Shown: in pieces, positions 9,449 to 17,174 of the stretch
Layout of the letters: every line of letters begins with the position of its first letter
How positions within the stretch are numbered: the first letter of the stretch is position 1
Made by a program: the position numbers and the translations under genes
Assembly (NCBI GenBank): GCA_964528605.1
Contig: CAZGSV010000010.1
Location: forward strand, 1-60,561
Length of the DNA stretch: 60,561 nt
DNA from: CAZGSV01 sp964528605
GTDB taxonomy: Bacteria > Armatimonadota > Zipacnadia > CAZGSV01
Direction of reading: 5' to 3'
Notes under the pieces: generated by a model
Told to the model about the DNA's origin: nothing
Database searches by the model: none
The model's input: the letters and a program-made list of their open reading frames with translations, nothing else

Positions 9449-9477
9449 TTAGACCCGATTATACGCCGCCCAGTTCC
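9449..9477 (-). promoter_or_regulatory. ECF-type promoter GGAAC-N18-GTCTAA of the first VIT gene
   Basis: Minus strand: GGAAC (9477-9473), exactly 18 nt, GTCTAA (9454-9449), 33 nt upstream of the VIT start codon. The pattern resembles group-IV sigma promoters (GGAAC at -35, GTC/TCTAA at -10). An identical arrangement lies at 10739-10767 and 54249-54277. A TATAAT inside the spacer (9466-9461) could give a second, sigma-70 start. Confidence 0.65.
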
Positions 9478-9570
9478 GTGGTTTCCCTGAAAGCGGAAAA
9501 GGACCCAGTGCCCACTAGAGGTGCGAGCCACACGGCTCGGTGCTGCCCGGAAAGGTACCCTACCGCCCCG

Positions 9571-10719
9571 CTACTTGTTCGCCTCAGTGCCCACGACCAG
9601 CGTGTCCCCGCGTTCCTCCAGTGCCAGGCCCGCCGCTAGGGAGACCGCCTTCACCACGTTGGTCGGTGTGTCCGTCACGTGAATCGTGATCGCAGTGTCC
9701 GCCTTCTGCCTGAGCGCTATCTCCGTGCCCGTCTTGGAGGAGATCTGTCGCAAGACCTCGTCCACGGGCGCGTTGCGCGCGTCCAGCGTGACTATCGTGG
9801 GCTTGCCCGTTTCTACGTTGATCACGACTGTGCCTGGAGCCGCAACGCCCAGCGCGCCCCCGTACCCAGCGCCCCAGTGGTCGCTCGCAACGTCCGCCGG
9901 AACCCAAGCGCCACCAAGCGCCCCCCTGCCCGTTGCCGTACGGGCCATGCCGGCCGCCGGCGCTGCCCTGGCTGGAGCAGGCGCTATTCTCTCTGCCTCC
10001 AACGCGGCGGCTGGCGGCGCCGCGGCCAACTGGTCCCGCGCCATCGCCCCCTCGCCCAATTCGGCCGGCCGTGGTGCGCTAGCCCGCAACTTGGCCTCGG
10101 CCGGAGCCGTCGCCAATGGCGCCACCTGGTCCATTGCACTCCTCGCTCCGATCTCGCCCGGAGCAGCCGCCCTCCTCTCTGCGCGCGGACGCTGGGCAAG
10201 ACGTAGGTCTTCGCGCCCCAGGGATTCCTGCGGTCCGGCCCCTTGCCGAATCCCGCGCGCCGTCGGCGCCAGTGCTGCCGCCTCCTCCTTGGCTGCAGGT
10301 GCCTGGGCGGCCACGCGGGGCGCGAGCCGGTAAGCCGCCTTCGCCCTGGTGGCCGCTTTCAGTTCCCTGGCCCCCCCCTCCTTCTGTCTCACAGCGGCCA
10401 TCCGCTTAGGCCCTGACGCGAACAGCATCAGATACCCCAGCAGCACCGCCGCCAGCACCACCGCGGCCGGCGCCCAGGCGTACGCGGGCACCAGCGCCCG
10501 CGGCCTCCGCACTCGCCTAGTGACCGCTGCCGCTATCGTCGCCGGCGCCGTCTCCCGCCCCAGGCTCCGCAACGCCCGAACGGCCGCCAGCATCTCTGCC
10601 GCCTCCGTGCGACAGCGGCCGCACCCCTCCAGGTGCGCCTCGTAAGCCAACCGCTCCGCTTCGCTCAAGCGGCCTTCGCCGGCGGCTGTGTGTCGTGCTC
10701 GCGCCTCGCGGCAGTTCAT
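9571..10719 (-). CDS. Anti-sigma factor with zinc-finger, one TM helix and an STN-like C-terminal domain
   Basis: About 382 residues. ATG 10719 is chosen because GGAAGGAAAG lies upstream and the anti-sigma domain starts at once (MNCREARARH). The cytoplasmic domain (1-60) has the ZAS-type zinc ligands HLEGCGRC. A transmembrane helix follows (about 97-117, AAVVLAAVLLGYLMLFAS). A long Ala/Arg-rich linker carries GGAWVPADVASDHWGAGYGG, similar to a motif in the VIT protein downstream. The last ~80 residues resemble the STN domain found before secretin and TonB domains. Likely binds and inhibits the sigma factor encoded just upstream and senses the envelope through its C-terminus. It has its own ECF-type promoter, a usual feedback design. 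Confidence 0.82.
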   Translation of the reverse strand: MNCREARARHTAAGEGRLSEAERLAYEAHLEGCGRCRTEAAEMLAAVRALRSLGRETAPATIAAAVTRRVRRPRALVPAYAWAPAAVVLAAVLLGYLMLFASGPKRMAAVRQKEGGARELKAATRAKAAYRLAPRVAAQAPAAKEEAAALAPTARGIRQGAGPQESLGREDLRLAQRPRAERRAAAPGEIGARSAMDQVAPLATAPAEAKLRASAPRPAELGEGAMARDQLAAAPPAAALEAERIAPAPARAAPAAGMARTATGRGALGGAWVPADVASDHWGAGYGGALGVAAPGTVVINVETGKPTIVTLDARNAPVDEVLRQISSKTGTEIALRQKADTAITIHVTDTPTNVVKAVSLAAGLALEERGDTLVVGTEANK

Positions 10720-10738
10720 CGCTCTTTCCTTCCATCCT

Positions 10739-10767
10739 TTAGACCGCATCCCGGCCCGCCCAGTTCC
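10739..10767 (-). promoter_or_regulatory. ECF-type promoter GGAAC-N18-GTCTAA of the anti-sigma gene
   Basis: Minus strand: GGAAC (10767-10763), 18 nt, GTCTAA (10744-10739). It lies in the 58-bp gap between the sigma stop and the anti-sigma ATG, with 19 nt from GTCTAA to the start codon. Geometry is identical to the sites before both VIT genes. Confidence 0.65.
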
Positions 10768-10777
10768 CGCCACTTGC

Positions 10778-11347
10778 TCAACCTAGGTCTATCCTTCCCT
10801 GAAGTTTGTCGCGCAGCGCCAGTCGCGCCCGATTCAGCCTCGAGCGCACCGTCCCCACCGGCCGCCCCAGCGCCCCCGCCACCTCCTCATAACTCATCCC
10901 CTCCAGTTCGTAGAGCACCAGCACCTCCCGGAACTTGCGCGGCAACTCGCCCAAGGCCTGATGCACCGTTGCCTTCACTCCCTCCCGCGCCGCCGCCTCC
11001 GCCGGGTCGCTCTCCTCCGCTTGCGGATCGGCCAACTCCGCTTCCGTGCTCACCGGCCAGCGCCCCCGCCTGGCGCCATGCGTGCGGCAGACGTTGATGA
11101 CGATGCGCGTGAGCCAAGTCCCAAACTGAGCCTGCCCCCCGAACCCTCGCAAACCCCGATACGCCCTCACGAACGCCTCTTGCGTCGCGTCCTCCGCATC
11201 CTCACGCTGACCCAGCAAACGCAGAGCCACGTTGAAAGCCCGCTCCTGGTGCTGCACCACCAACTCCTCAAACGCCGCCACCTCCCCGGTGCGCGCCGCG
11301 GCAATCAGTTCCGACTCTTGCGCCCGCGCCTCGGCCCTCTGCGTCAC
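10778..11347 (-). CDS. RNA polymerase ECF-subfamily sigma factor
   Basis: 189 residues. Sigma region 2 (about 26-95) contains a FVRAYRGLRGFGGQAQFGTWL stretch typical of RpoE-like factors. Region 4 (about 130-180) has ELPRKFREVLVLYELEGMSYEEVA with its helix-turn-helix and VGTVRSRLNRAR. GTG 11347 is chosen because GGGAGG lies upstream. It sits 24 bp downstream of the PASTA gene and 58 bp upstream of the anti-sigma gene, so kinase, PASTA, sigma and anti-sigma form one transcription unit. It is the obvious candidate to read the three GGAAC-N18-GTCTAA promoters seen here. Confidence 0.93.
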   Translation of the reverse strand: MTQRAEARAQESELIAAARTGEVAAFEELVVQHQERAFNVALRLLGQREDAEDATQEAFVRAYRGLRGFGGQAQFGTWLTRIVINVCRTHGARRGRWPVSTEAELADPQAEESDPAEAAAREGVKATVHQALGELPRKFREVLVLYELEGMSYEEVAGALGRPVGTVRSRLNRARLALRDKLQGRIDLG

Positions 11348-11371
11348 CCCATGCGCCCTCCCACCAACCTC

Positions 11372-12115
11372 CTACAACTCCACTTCCTTGAGCACCTTGT
11401 CGTCCATCTTGACCAGAATCCGCCCGCGACCGTGCACGTCCACCGGCACCTCCAGCGCCTGCCCCGGCTGGTAGTAAGCCTGGTGTGTCGGCCGGCCGCC
11501 GTAGACGTCCTCCACCCATATCGCCACGAAGTGCGAGCGACCGTCCGAAGGTACCGCAAACCGCACCACGTACGATGTCGGCGGCACCCGCTTCGGTATT
11601 GCCACCTTCTCCTGCTTGCTCACCACCAACTTCACCGTCTCCCCTCGCGGCACTTTCGCTCCTGGACTCGGAGTCTGCGCCACCACCGTCCCGCCCGGCA
11701 GGTCGCTCTCCACCTCCTTCTCCTTCTCCCAACTCAAACCGAAACTGAGCAGCACGTCCTGCGCCCTTTGCACGCTCATCTGCGTTACCGGCGGCACCGC
11801 CACCGTCTTCTGCCCCGTGCTCAGCCGCACCCGGATCGCCCGGCCCTCCTTCACCGTCATCCCCCGCGGCGGCTGCGCCCAGGTCACCGTGTTCTCCGGC
11901 AGTTGCGAGTGCGGATCCTCGCCCAGCACCTCCAGCCGCAGACGGCGTCGCGCCAGCATCGCGCGCACCTCGCCCACCGGCTTGCCCACGATGCTGGGCA
12001 CCTGCACCTCCTTCGGCGCGCTCAAGTCCCACACCGTCACCGCCCCCCAGCCCGCCACCAAAGCCGCGGACAGGCACACCAGCGTCACCAGCAGATTCAG
12101 GAAGAATCGAGCCAT
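11372..12115 (-). CDS. Membrane-anchored PASTA-repeat protein
   Basis: 247 residues. One N-terminal transmembrane helix (about 5-27) is followed by two or three PASTA-like repeats (about 35-100, 103-168 and a degenerate third). Each has the typical V-P-x-V/I, G and PxxG pattern (VQVPSIVGKPVGEVRAML; SPGAKVPRGETVKLVVSK). PASTA domains bind uncrosslinked peptidoglycan or lipid II. In PknB/PrkC-type proteins they form the outer part of the kinase itself. Here they are a separate protein starting 5 bp after the kinase stop. It is probably the sensory half of a split PASTA kinase, though that functional pairing is inference. Confidence 0.87.
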   Translation of the reverse strand: MARFFLNLLVTLVCLSAALVAGWGAVTVWDLSAPKEVQVPSIVGKPVGEVRAMLARRRLRLEVLGEDPHSQLPENTVTWAQPPRGMTVKEGRAIRVRLSTGQKTVAVPPVTQMSVQRAQDVLLSFGLSWEKEKEVESDLPGGTVVAQTPSPGAKVPRGETVKLVVSKQEKVAIPKRVPPTSYVVRFAVPSDGRSHFVAIWVEDVYGGRPTHQAYYQPGQALEVPVDVHGRGRILVKMDDKVLKEVEL

Positions 12116-12120
12116 CTACG

Positions 12121-13254
12121 CTACCGCCCGCTACCCAAGACCACCGCGCCCAGCCCGCACGCCACCGACAGCAGCACCACCACCAAGCCATACCACGGCC
12201 GGTGGAATACCGTCGCCGTCAGAATCCCCGTGAACCCCGCCAGCGCCGCCAACTGCCACCTCAGCGTGGACATGCCGAACAGCAGCAGCACCAGCCCCGC
12301 CAGCCCGATCACCCATCCCTCCGCGCGCATCCCCTCGGGCGCAGGCGCCCTCCGCCTCACCGCCGCGGGCCGTACCTGCTCCGCCGCGGGCACCCCTGCC
12401 TCCGCCGCCGGCTGCGCTATCGCCCCGCTCGCCCCCAGCCGCGCCGCCGTCAGCAGGTCCGCCACCGACCCGTAGCGCGCCCCCGGCGCCTTCGCCAGCG
12501 CCCTGCGCAGCACTGGCGCGAATTGCCTCAGCGACGCCGGCAACGGCGCCGGCTCCTGGTGCAGAACCTGCCCCACTACCTCCGCCACCGTGCTGCCGGT
12601 GAAGCACTTCCTGCCCGTCAGCATCTCGTACAGCACCGCGCCCAGCGAAAACACGTCCGCCCGCGCGTCCGCTGGCTCGCCCCTCGCCTGCTCCGGCGAC
12701 ATGTAGTCGGGCGACCCGATCACCTCCCCCGTGCTGGTCAGGAAACCCTCGCTCTGCAGCCGCGCCACCCCGAAGTCCATCAGTTTCGCCTCGCCGTCGG
12801 GCAGCAGCATCACGTTCTGCGGCTTCACGTCCCGATGCACTATTCCCAGTTCGTGCACCGCCTGCAGCGCCGACCCAATCTGCTCCAGCAACTGCAGCGC
12901 CCGCTGCGGCGGCATCGCCCCCCCTAGGTCTATCTCCTTGCGCAGCGTGTGCCCCTCCAGCAATTCCATCGCAATGTAGTGCTGCTCCCCCACCTTGCCC
13001 ACTTCGTAGACCTGCGCGATGTGCGGATGCGAGAGCGCCGAGGCCGCCAGCGCCTCCCGCTGAAAGCGCGCCACCATTTCGTTCCGCTTGGCCGCGTCCA
13101 GATGCCCCGGCGGCGTCAGTATCTTGAGCGCTACCCGCTGCCCGGTATTCTCCGAGACCGCGCGGTACACCTTGGCCATTCCCCCCTCGCCCAGCAGCCG
13201 CTCCAAGCGGTACTTCCCAAACCGGCTCGGCGTCTCCGCGCCCATCGTCAGCAC
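12121..13254 (-). CDS. Ser/Thr protein kinase (PknB-like) with two C-terminal TM helices and no PASTA domains
   Basis: About 377 residues. The kinase domain (about 14-270) has all key elements: the Gly loop LGEGGMAKVY, the ATP-binding Lys in VALKIL, catalytic HRDVKPQN, DFG, and the GSPDYMSPEQARGE activation segment. After a linker, two hydrophobic segments (about 312-355) anchor it with a very short C-terminus (GSGR). Start may be GTG 13254, overlapping the cobO stop by 7 nt, or ATG 13245. It heads the unit kinase-PASTA-sigma-anti-sigma, implying that phosphorylation feeds the ECF circuit. Confidence 0.93.
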   Translation of the reverse strand: MLTMGAETPSRFGKYRLERLLGEGGMAKVYRAVSENTGQRVALKILTPPGHLDAAKRNEMVARFQREALAASALSHPHIAQVYEVGKVGEQHYIAMELLEGHTLRKEIDLGGAMPPQRALQLLEQIGSALQAVHELGIVHRDVKPQNVMLLPDGEAKLMDFGVARLQSEGFLTSTGEVIGSPDYMSPEQARGEPADARADVFSLGAVLYEMLTGRKCFTGSTVAEVVGQVLHQEPAPLPASLRQFAPVLRRALAKAPGARYGSVADLLTAARLGASGAIAQPAAEAGVPAAEQVRPAAVRRRAPAPEGMRAEGWVIGLAGLVLLLFGMSTLRWQLAALAGFTGILTATVFHRPWYGLVVVLLSVACGLGAVVLGSGR

Positions 13255-13799
13255 TCTATGCCCACCCTCGCCGGCGTTCCCTCGTGGTAGGGCTGCTTTA
13301 CCTCTCTCATCTCCGTTACCAGGTCGGCGGCTGCCAGCAGATTCTCGGTCGCCCCACGCCCGGTCAACACCACCTCCACCCCGTCCGGCCGCCCGCGCAC
13401 CAACTCCAATACCCGCTCCTCCTGCACCAGCCCCCAGGCCACCGCTACGTTGATCTCGTCTAGCACAACCAGGTCGTAACTGCCCGAGTTCACCGCCTGC
13501 CGCGCGAACTCGAACCCCTCCTCCGCCCCGGCCAAATCCTCTGGCAGCGGCTGCTTGGGGTTGACCCAGGCAAACTGCTCACCGGGTCTGGGCCGGCGCC
13601 CAAACTGGCGCCATTCCACTCCCGCCCGCGCCAGCCACTCCCGCCAGGCCACCATCTCCCCGCACTCAGGGCACCACTTGAGAAATTGCACCACGCAGCA
13701 TCGCAGCCGCCGCCCAACCGCTCTCATCATGAGTCCGATGGCCGCCGTCGTCTTGCCCTTGCCGTTACCGGTGTAAACCTGCACGAGGCCTCGCTGCAC
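13248..13799 (-). CDS. cobO: Cob(I)yrinic acid a,c-diamide adenosyltransferase (CobA/CobO/BtuR)
   Basis: 183 residues, the family's normal size. It transfers the adenosyl group from ATP to cobalt(I) corrinoids in adenosylcobalamin synthesis or salvage. P-loop GNGKGKTTAA at the N-terminus, the VVQFLKWCPECGE segment, DLVVLDEINVAVAWG (Walker-B-like) and VVLTGRG are characteristic. GTG start at 13799. No other cobalamin gene is nearby, so salvage is more likely than de novo synthesis, which is inference. Its stop overlaps the kinase start, so it may be co-transcribed with the kinase operon. Confidence 0.93.
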   Translation of the reverse strand: MQRGLVQVYTGNGKGKTTAAIGLMMRAVGRRLRCCVVQFLKWCPECGEMVAWREWLARAGVEWRQFGRRPRPGEQFAWVNPKQPLPEDLAGAEEGFEFARQAVNSGSYDLVVLDEINVAVAWGLVQEERVLELVRGRPDGVEVVLTGRGATENLLAAADLVTEMREVKQPYHEGTPARVGIEC

Positions 13800-13963
13800 C
13801 GCACAATCCCCTTGGCGCCGCCTGAGTGGACGACCTCTTGATTCTACGCGCAGCCCCGCCCGCTTTCAACGGCGTAGCGGCGCCCCCAGGCCGCCTAGTG
13901 CCTGCCTGCCACCCGCGCTGCTTGCCTGCCTGTTGGCCAATCCGGCGGAGGGCCACTCCCCGG

Positions 13964-14716
13964 CTACGCGCCCCGCGCGTCCGCCTCCATGACCGCCCGC
14001 GTATAGGCCTGTACTACCTCCGGCGCCCGCCCCAGCGCTATCACCTGCCCGCGCTCGATCCACAGCGCCCGACTGCACAGCTCACACACCGCGGTCAGAT
14101 CGTGCGACGCCAGCACCGTCGTCCGCCCCGACCGCCGCAACTCGGCCATCTTCTCCGCGCTCTTGCGCGAAAAATGCGCGTCCCCCACCGCCAAGACCTC
14201 GTCCAGCAAGTAAATCTGCGGGTCCGCGTGCACCGCCACCGAGAACGCCAGCCGCACCCGCATCCCGGAAGAGTAGGCCTTCAGCGGCGCGTCCATGAAC
14301 TCCCCCAACTCCGCAAACGCCACGATGGAGTCGTAGTTCCGGTGCACCTCCGCGCGCGCCATCCCCAGCAAAGCCGCATTCAGATACACGTTCTCCCGCC
14401 CCGTGAGTTCCTCGTTGAATCCCGCTCCCAGACCTAGCAGGCTACACACCCGGCCGTTCACCCTGGCGCTGCCCGTCGTCGGCCGTATCACGCGCGCCAG
14501 AATCGCCAGCAGCGTGCTCTTCCCCGCGCCGTTCGGCCCCACCACCCCCAGCGACTCCCCCTCCTCCACGGTGAAACTCACCTCCCGCAGCGCCCACAAC
14601 TCGTCATAGGTGGTTTGCCGCCGCACGTGCCTGATGAACGCCTGCTTCAACGTGTACACCCGCACGTGCGGAATGCGGAAGCGCTTGCTGATCTGCTCGC
14701 ACTCGATGATCTTCAT
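13964..14716 (-). CDS. ABC transporter ATPase for polysaccharide/polyol export (Wzt/TagH type)
   Basis: 250 residues. Walker A GPNGAGKS, a YSSGMRVRLAFSVA signature instead of canonical LSGGQ, Walker B IYLLDEVLAVGDAHF and the switch ASHD are the hallmarks of O-antigen/teichoic-acid exporter ATPases. The C-terminus lacks a Wzt carbohydrate-binding domain. It starts 4 bp after the permease stop, so the two form one transporter. No glycosyltransferase cluster is in the window, so the exported polymer is unknown. Confidence 0.92.
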   Translation of the reverse strand: MKIIECEQISKRFRIPHVRVYTLKQAFIRHVRRQTTYDELWALREVSFTVEEGESLGVVGPNGAGKSTLLAILARVIRPTTGSARVNGRVCSLLGLGAGFNEELTGRENVYLNAALLGMARAEVHRNYDSIVAFAELGEFMDAPLKAYSSGMRVRLAFSVAVHADPQIYLLDEVLAVGDAHFSRKSAEKMAELRRSGRTTVLASHDLTAVCELCSRALWIERGQVIALGRAPEVVQAYTRAVMEADARGA

Positions 14717-14720
14717 CGCC

Positions 14721-15545
14721 CTATAGCTGCTCCGCGAACTTCCACTCCAAGCGCCTGAATACCACCCATCCCACCACCAGCAGCGCCACGCTGAGTCCCG
14801 CTGCCACCCCCAGCCACGACCAGAAGCCCTCGAACGGCAGGTGCTCCCATCCCTCCAGCAGCAGCGTCCGGTAAGCCCCCATTATGGGTGTCAAGGGGTT
14901 GAGTTTGAAGGCCGTCTTCATCCAGCCCGCAGCCTTCTCGCTCCCCAGCGCTTGGGCCGCCGAGTAAAGGATGGGGCTGAGGAAGAACCACAACTGGATG
15001 AACGTGTTAACCACAAAGCGAACATCCGAGTAGAACACACTCAGCGAAGAGAGGATCAGGAGCAGGCCCAACATCAACGTCATCTGCAGCAACACAAAGA
15101 GCGGCACCGCGAACGCGCACCCCAGCGGCACGTGCACCGGGTGCACCCAGAAGATGAGGATGAACATCACCCCCACCAGCCCAAAGTGCACCAGGTTGCT
15201 CCCCAGCGTCCCCAGCGGCAGGATCACCCGCGGAAAATACGTGGTCCGCACCAGCGCCGTGTTCTGCGCAATGCAGACCGTGCCATCCAGAATCGTCTGG
15301 TTGAAGAACATCCACGCCATGTAGCAGAAGAGTACCTTGAAGGCGAAGTTGTCCTCCCTGACCTTGAGGATGAACTTGAACACCAGCACGAACACCGCCA
15401 CCTGCAGCAGCGGATTCAGCAGCGACCAGAAGAAGCCCAGCGCCGAACTGCGATAGCGCACCTTCAGGTCCCGCCCAATCAGCAGCAGCAGCACCTCGCG
15501 GTAACGCCAAATCTCACGCAGGCTTTGGGGGATGAATGCGCGCAT
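14721..15545 (-). CDS. ABC-2 type polysaccharide export permease (Wzm/TagG type)
   Basis: 274 residues with six predicted transmembrane helices. The N-terminal LIGRDLKVRYRSSALGFFWSL stretch is diagnostic of polysaccharide ABC-2 permeases. Forms an inner-membrane channel with the ATPase encoded directly downstream. Divergent from the TPR lipoprotein gene across a 103-bp intergenic space. I saw no convincing promoter on this strand. Confidence 0.92.
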   Translation of the reverse strand: MRAFIPQSLREIWRYREVLLLLIGRDLKVRYRSSALGFFWSLLNPLLQVAVFVLVFKFILKVREDNFAFKVLFCYMAWMFFNQTILDGTVCIAQNTALVRTTYFPRVILPLGTLGSNLVHFGLVGVMFILIFWVHPVHVPLGCAFAVPLFVLLQMTLMLGLLLILSSLSVFYSDVRFVVNTFIQLWFFLSPILYSAAQALGSEKAAGWMKTAFKLNPLTPIMGAYRTLLLEGWEHLPFEGFWSWLGVAAGLSVALLVVGWVVFRRLEWKFAEQL

Positions 15546-15599
15546 TGCCTACCCCGCGATGCTACCAAGCCTCCTACCCCATTGTCGAACACCGCGCCA

Positions 15600-15628
15600 T
15601 TGACCGTCACCCCTCGCCGCCGTATCCT
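15600..15628 (+). promoter_or_regulatory. Predicted sigma-70 promoter of the TPR lipoprotein operon
   Basis: TTGACC (15600-15605), 17-bp spacer, TATCCT (15623-15628), 20 bp upstream of the ATG at 15649. Same hexamers and spacing as the site before ftsE. Confidence 0.5.
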
Positions 15629-15648
15629 CCCCCGCGTGAGATAGAACC

Positions 15649-16410
15649 ATGCGCTCCGCGCGCCCCCGCCAAATGCTACTGGGCCTCCTCGTTCTGCTCG
15701 CCCCTCTGCTGTGGGGCTGCGCCACATACCATCGCCTCGAGCGTCCCCTGCTCGCGCAGCAGCACCTGCTCCTGGCTCGAGGCCTCTCTTATCTTGACGC
15801 CGATCAGTCCGCCGCCAACGAATCCCTGCTCGCCCTGAGCGCCGAGCCCTCCCAGGGCGCCACCAAGGTCCAGATGGCCCTAGCCGCCAGAGACCTCAAC
15901 CTCGACGACTGGGCCGTCGACACCCTGGCCTCCTCGCCCTTCGTGCCCTCGCGGAGAGCGTTGTGGGATGAGCTCATCAGCTATTGCTACCAGGACCACC
16001 GCCCCCAATTCGTCTCCCTCTGCCAAAACCTGCTCACCTACGACCCCTTCGACGCGCAGACCTGCAACACCTTGGCCTACTTCTATGCCCAGCAGGGCGT
16101 GCGTCTCTCGGAGGCTGAGACCCTCGTCCAACGCGCCCTCGCTCTCGACCCCTACGCGGCCGAGGTCCTGGACACCCTCGGGTGGGTGTACTATAAGCAA
16201 GGCCGCTTCACCCAGGCGCTCAAGTACCTCGAGCGCGCCGTCCAAGACCCGGCCGTGGCCGACATGCCCGAGGTCATCGAACATCTTGCCGCCGCCCATG
16301 AAGCGCTCGGAAACCGGCAGCAGGCGGAGGACCTCCGCCGGCGCCTGGCGGCCGCGCGCGAAGAGCAGCGGGCCGCCTCCCCTGCCCCAGAAAGGGAAAG
16401 CCGGCCTTGA
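15649..16410 (+). CDS. TPR-repeat lipoprotein
   Basis: 253 residues. The signal peptide ends in a lipobox (LLWGC, Cys about residue 24), so it should be lipid-anchored. The body contains helix-turn-helix TPR units; the clearest are around 130-200 (EAETLVQRALALDPYAAEV, LDTLGWVYYKQGRFTQAL). TPR lipoproteins usually scaffold envelope complexes. The stop overlaps the TTG start of the next gene (TTGA), so the three genes 15649-18478 are translationally coupled. Specific role unknown. Confidence 0.82.
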   Translation: MRSARPRQMLLGLLVLLAPLLWGCATYHRLERPLLAQQHLLLARGLSYLDADQSAANESLLALSAEPSQGATKVQMALAARDLNLDDWAVDTLASSPFVPSRRALWDELISYCYQDHRPQFVSLCQNLLTYDPFDAQTCNTLAYFYAQQGVRLSEAETLVQRALALDPYAAEVLDTLGWVYYKQGRFTQALKYLERAVQDPAVADMPEVIEHLAAAHEALGNRQQAEDLRRRLAAAREEQRAASPAPERESRP

Positions 16411-17174
16411 TCTGCCCCAACTGCGGCACCGCCAACCCCGACACCAATCGCTTCTGCCGCGCCTGCGGCGTGCCTCTCCAGCCGGCCGTGGCCCCAGCCC
16501 CGGCCGCGCCTACGCCCCAAGTGCGCGGCGCCATTGCCTTCGTGCGCGACGCCTTGCTTGCCGTTGTCCTGCCCCTGCCGTTCCTCTTCCCCGTGCCATT
16601 GTTCCTGAGGCATAGGGAGGTCTCCCGAGGCCTGCGCCTCGCCGTGGTGCTGGTGGCTCTCTTCTGGGCGGCGGCCGTCGCCATCAGCGTGTCCGAGCGT
16701 CTCCGAGGCTCGGCCCCGCCCCTCTCGCCCGCGGAGGTCACCTGCCGCCACAAACTCGGCCGCCTCGCTCGCTCGCTTCGTGAATACCGCCGCGCCCGCG
16801 GCGCTTTGCCCGCGCGCCTCGAGGACCTGGTCGCCGCCGGCCTCCTCGACCGCCGCGTCTTTGCCCGCCCAGACCGCAAACAGTGTGAAGTCTACTACGG
16901 CCTCCCGCTGTCCCAGATCTGGCCCCAGGCCAGACCGGTTGGTGGCCTGTGCGGCATCTACTATCGCCCCCAGTTCGACCCCCAGTGGTCGGGCAAGAAC
17001 GGCGGCGATGAGTGGGTGGTCCTGTGCGACCGCGTCTTCGGTCCCGGCGTCTGCGCGGAAGGCGTGCGGGCAACGGCAGCCACCTCCTGCCCCCCCAGCG
17101 GCCAAACCTTCCTGCTCGTGGTGCGCGTCAACGGCAAGGTCGAGCGCATCCAAGAGCGCATGGTCTCGGAATGA
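16407..17174 (+). CDS. Zinc-ribbon membrane protein
   Basis: 255 residues from a TTG start overlapping the lipoprotein stop. A zinc ribbon opens the protein (CPNC then CRAC), followed by an Ala/Pro linker and two hydrophobic helices (about 50-70 and 78-95). An extracytoplasmic domain follows, with LREYRRARGALPARLEDLVAAG, a pattern like the soluble part of pseudopilins. Cysteine pairs later in the sequence may form disulfides. Function unknown; it ends in an ATGA overlap with the next gene. Confidence 0.72.
   Translation: MICPNCGTANPDTNRFCRACGVPLQPAVAPAPAAPTPQVRGAIAFVRDALLAVVLPLPFLFPVPLFLRHREVSRGLRLAVVLVALFWAAAVAISVSERLRGSAPPLSPAEVTCRHKLGRLARSLREYRRARGALPARLEDLVAAGLLDRRVFARPDRKQCEVYYGLPLSQIWPQARPVGGLCGIYYRPQFDPQWSGKNGGDEWVVLCDRVFGPGVCAEGVRATAATSCPPSGQTFLLVVRVNGKVERIQERMVSE

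Noticed and set aside
11268..12191. Long Gly/Ala frame overlapping the PASTA gene on the same strand
   Set aside because: Repetitive Gly/Ala/Arg content from frame-shifted high-GC codons; the PASTA frame explains the sequence.
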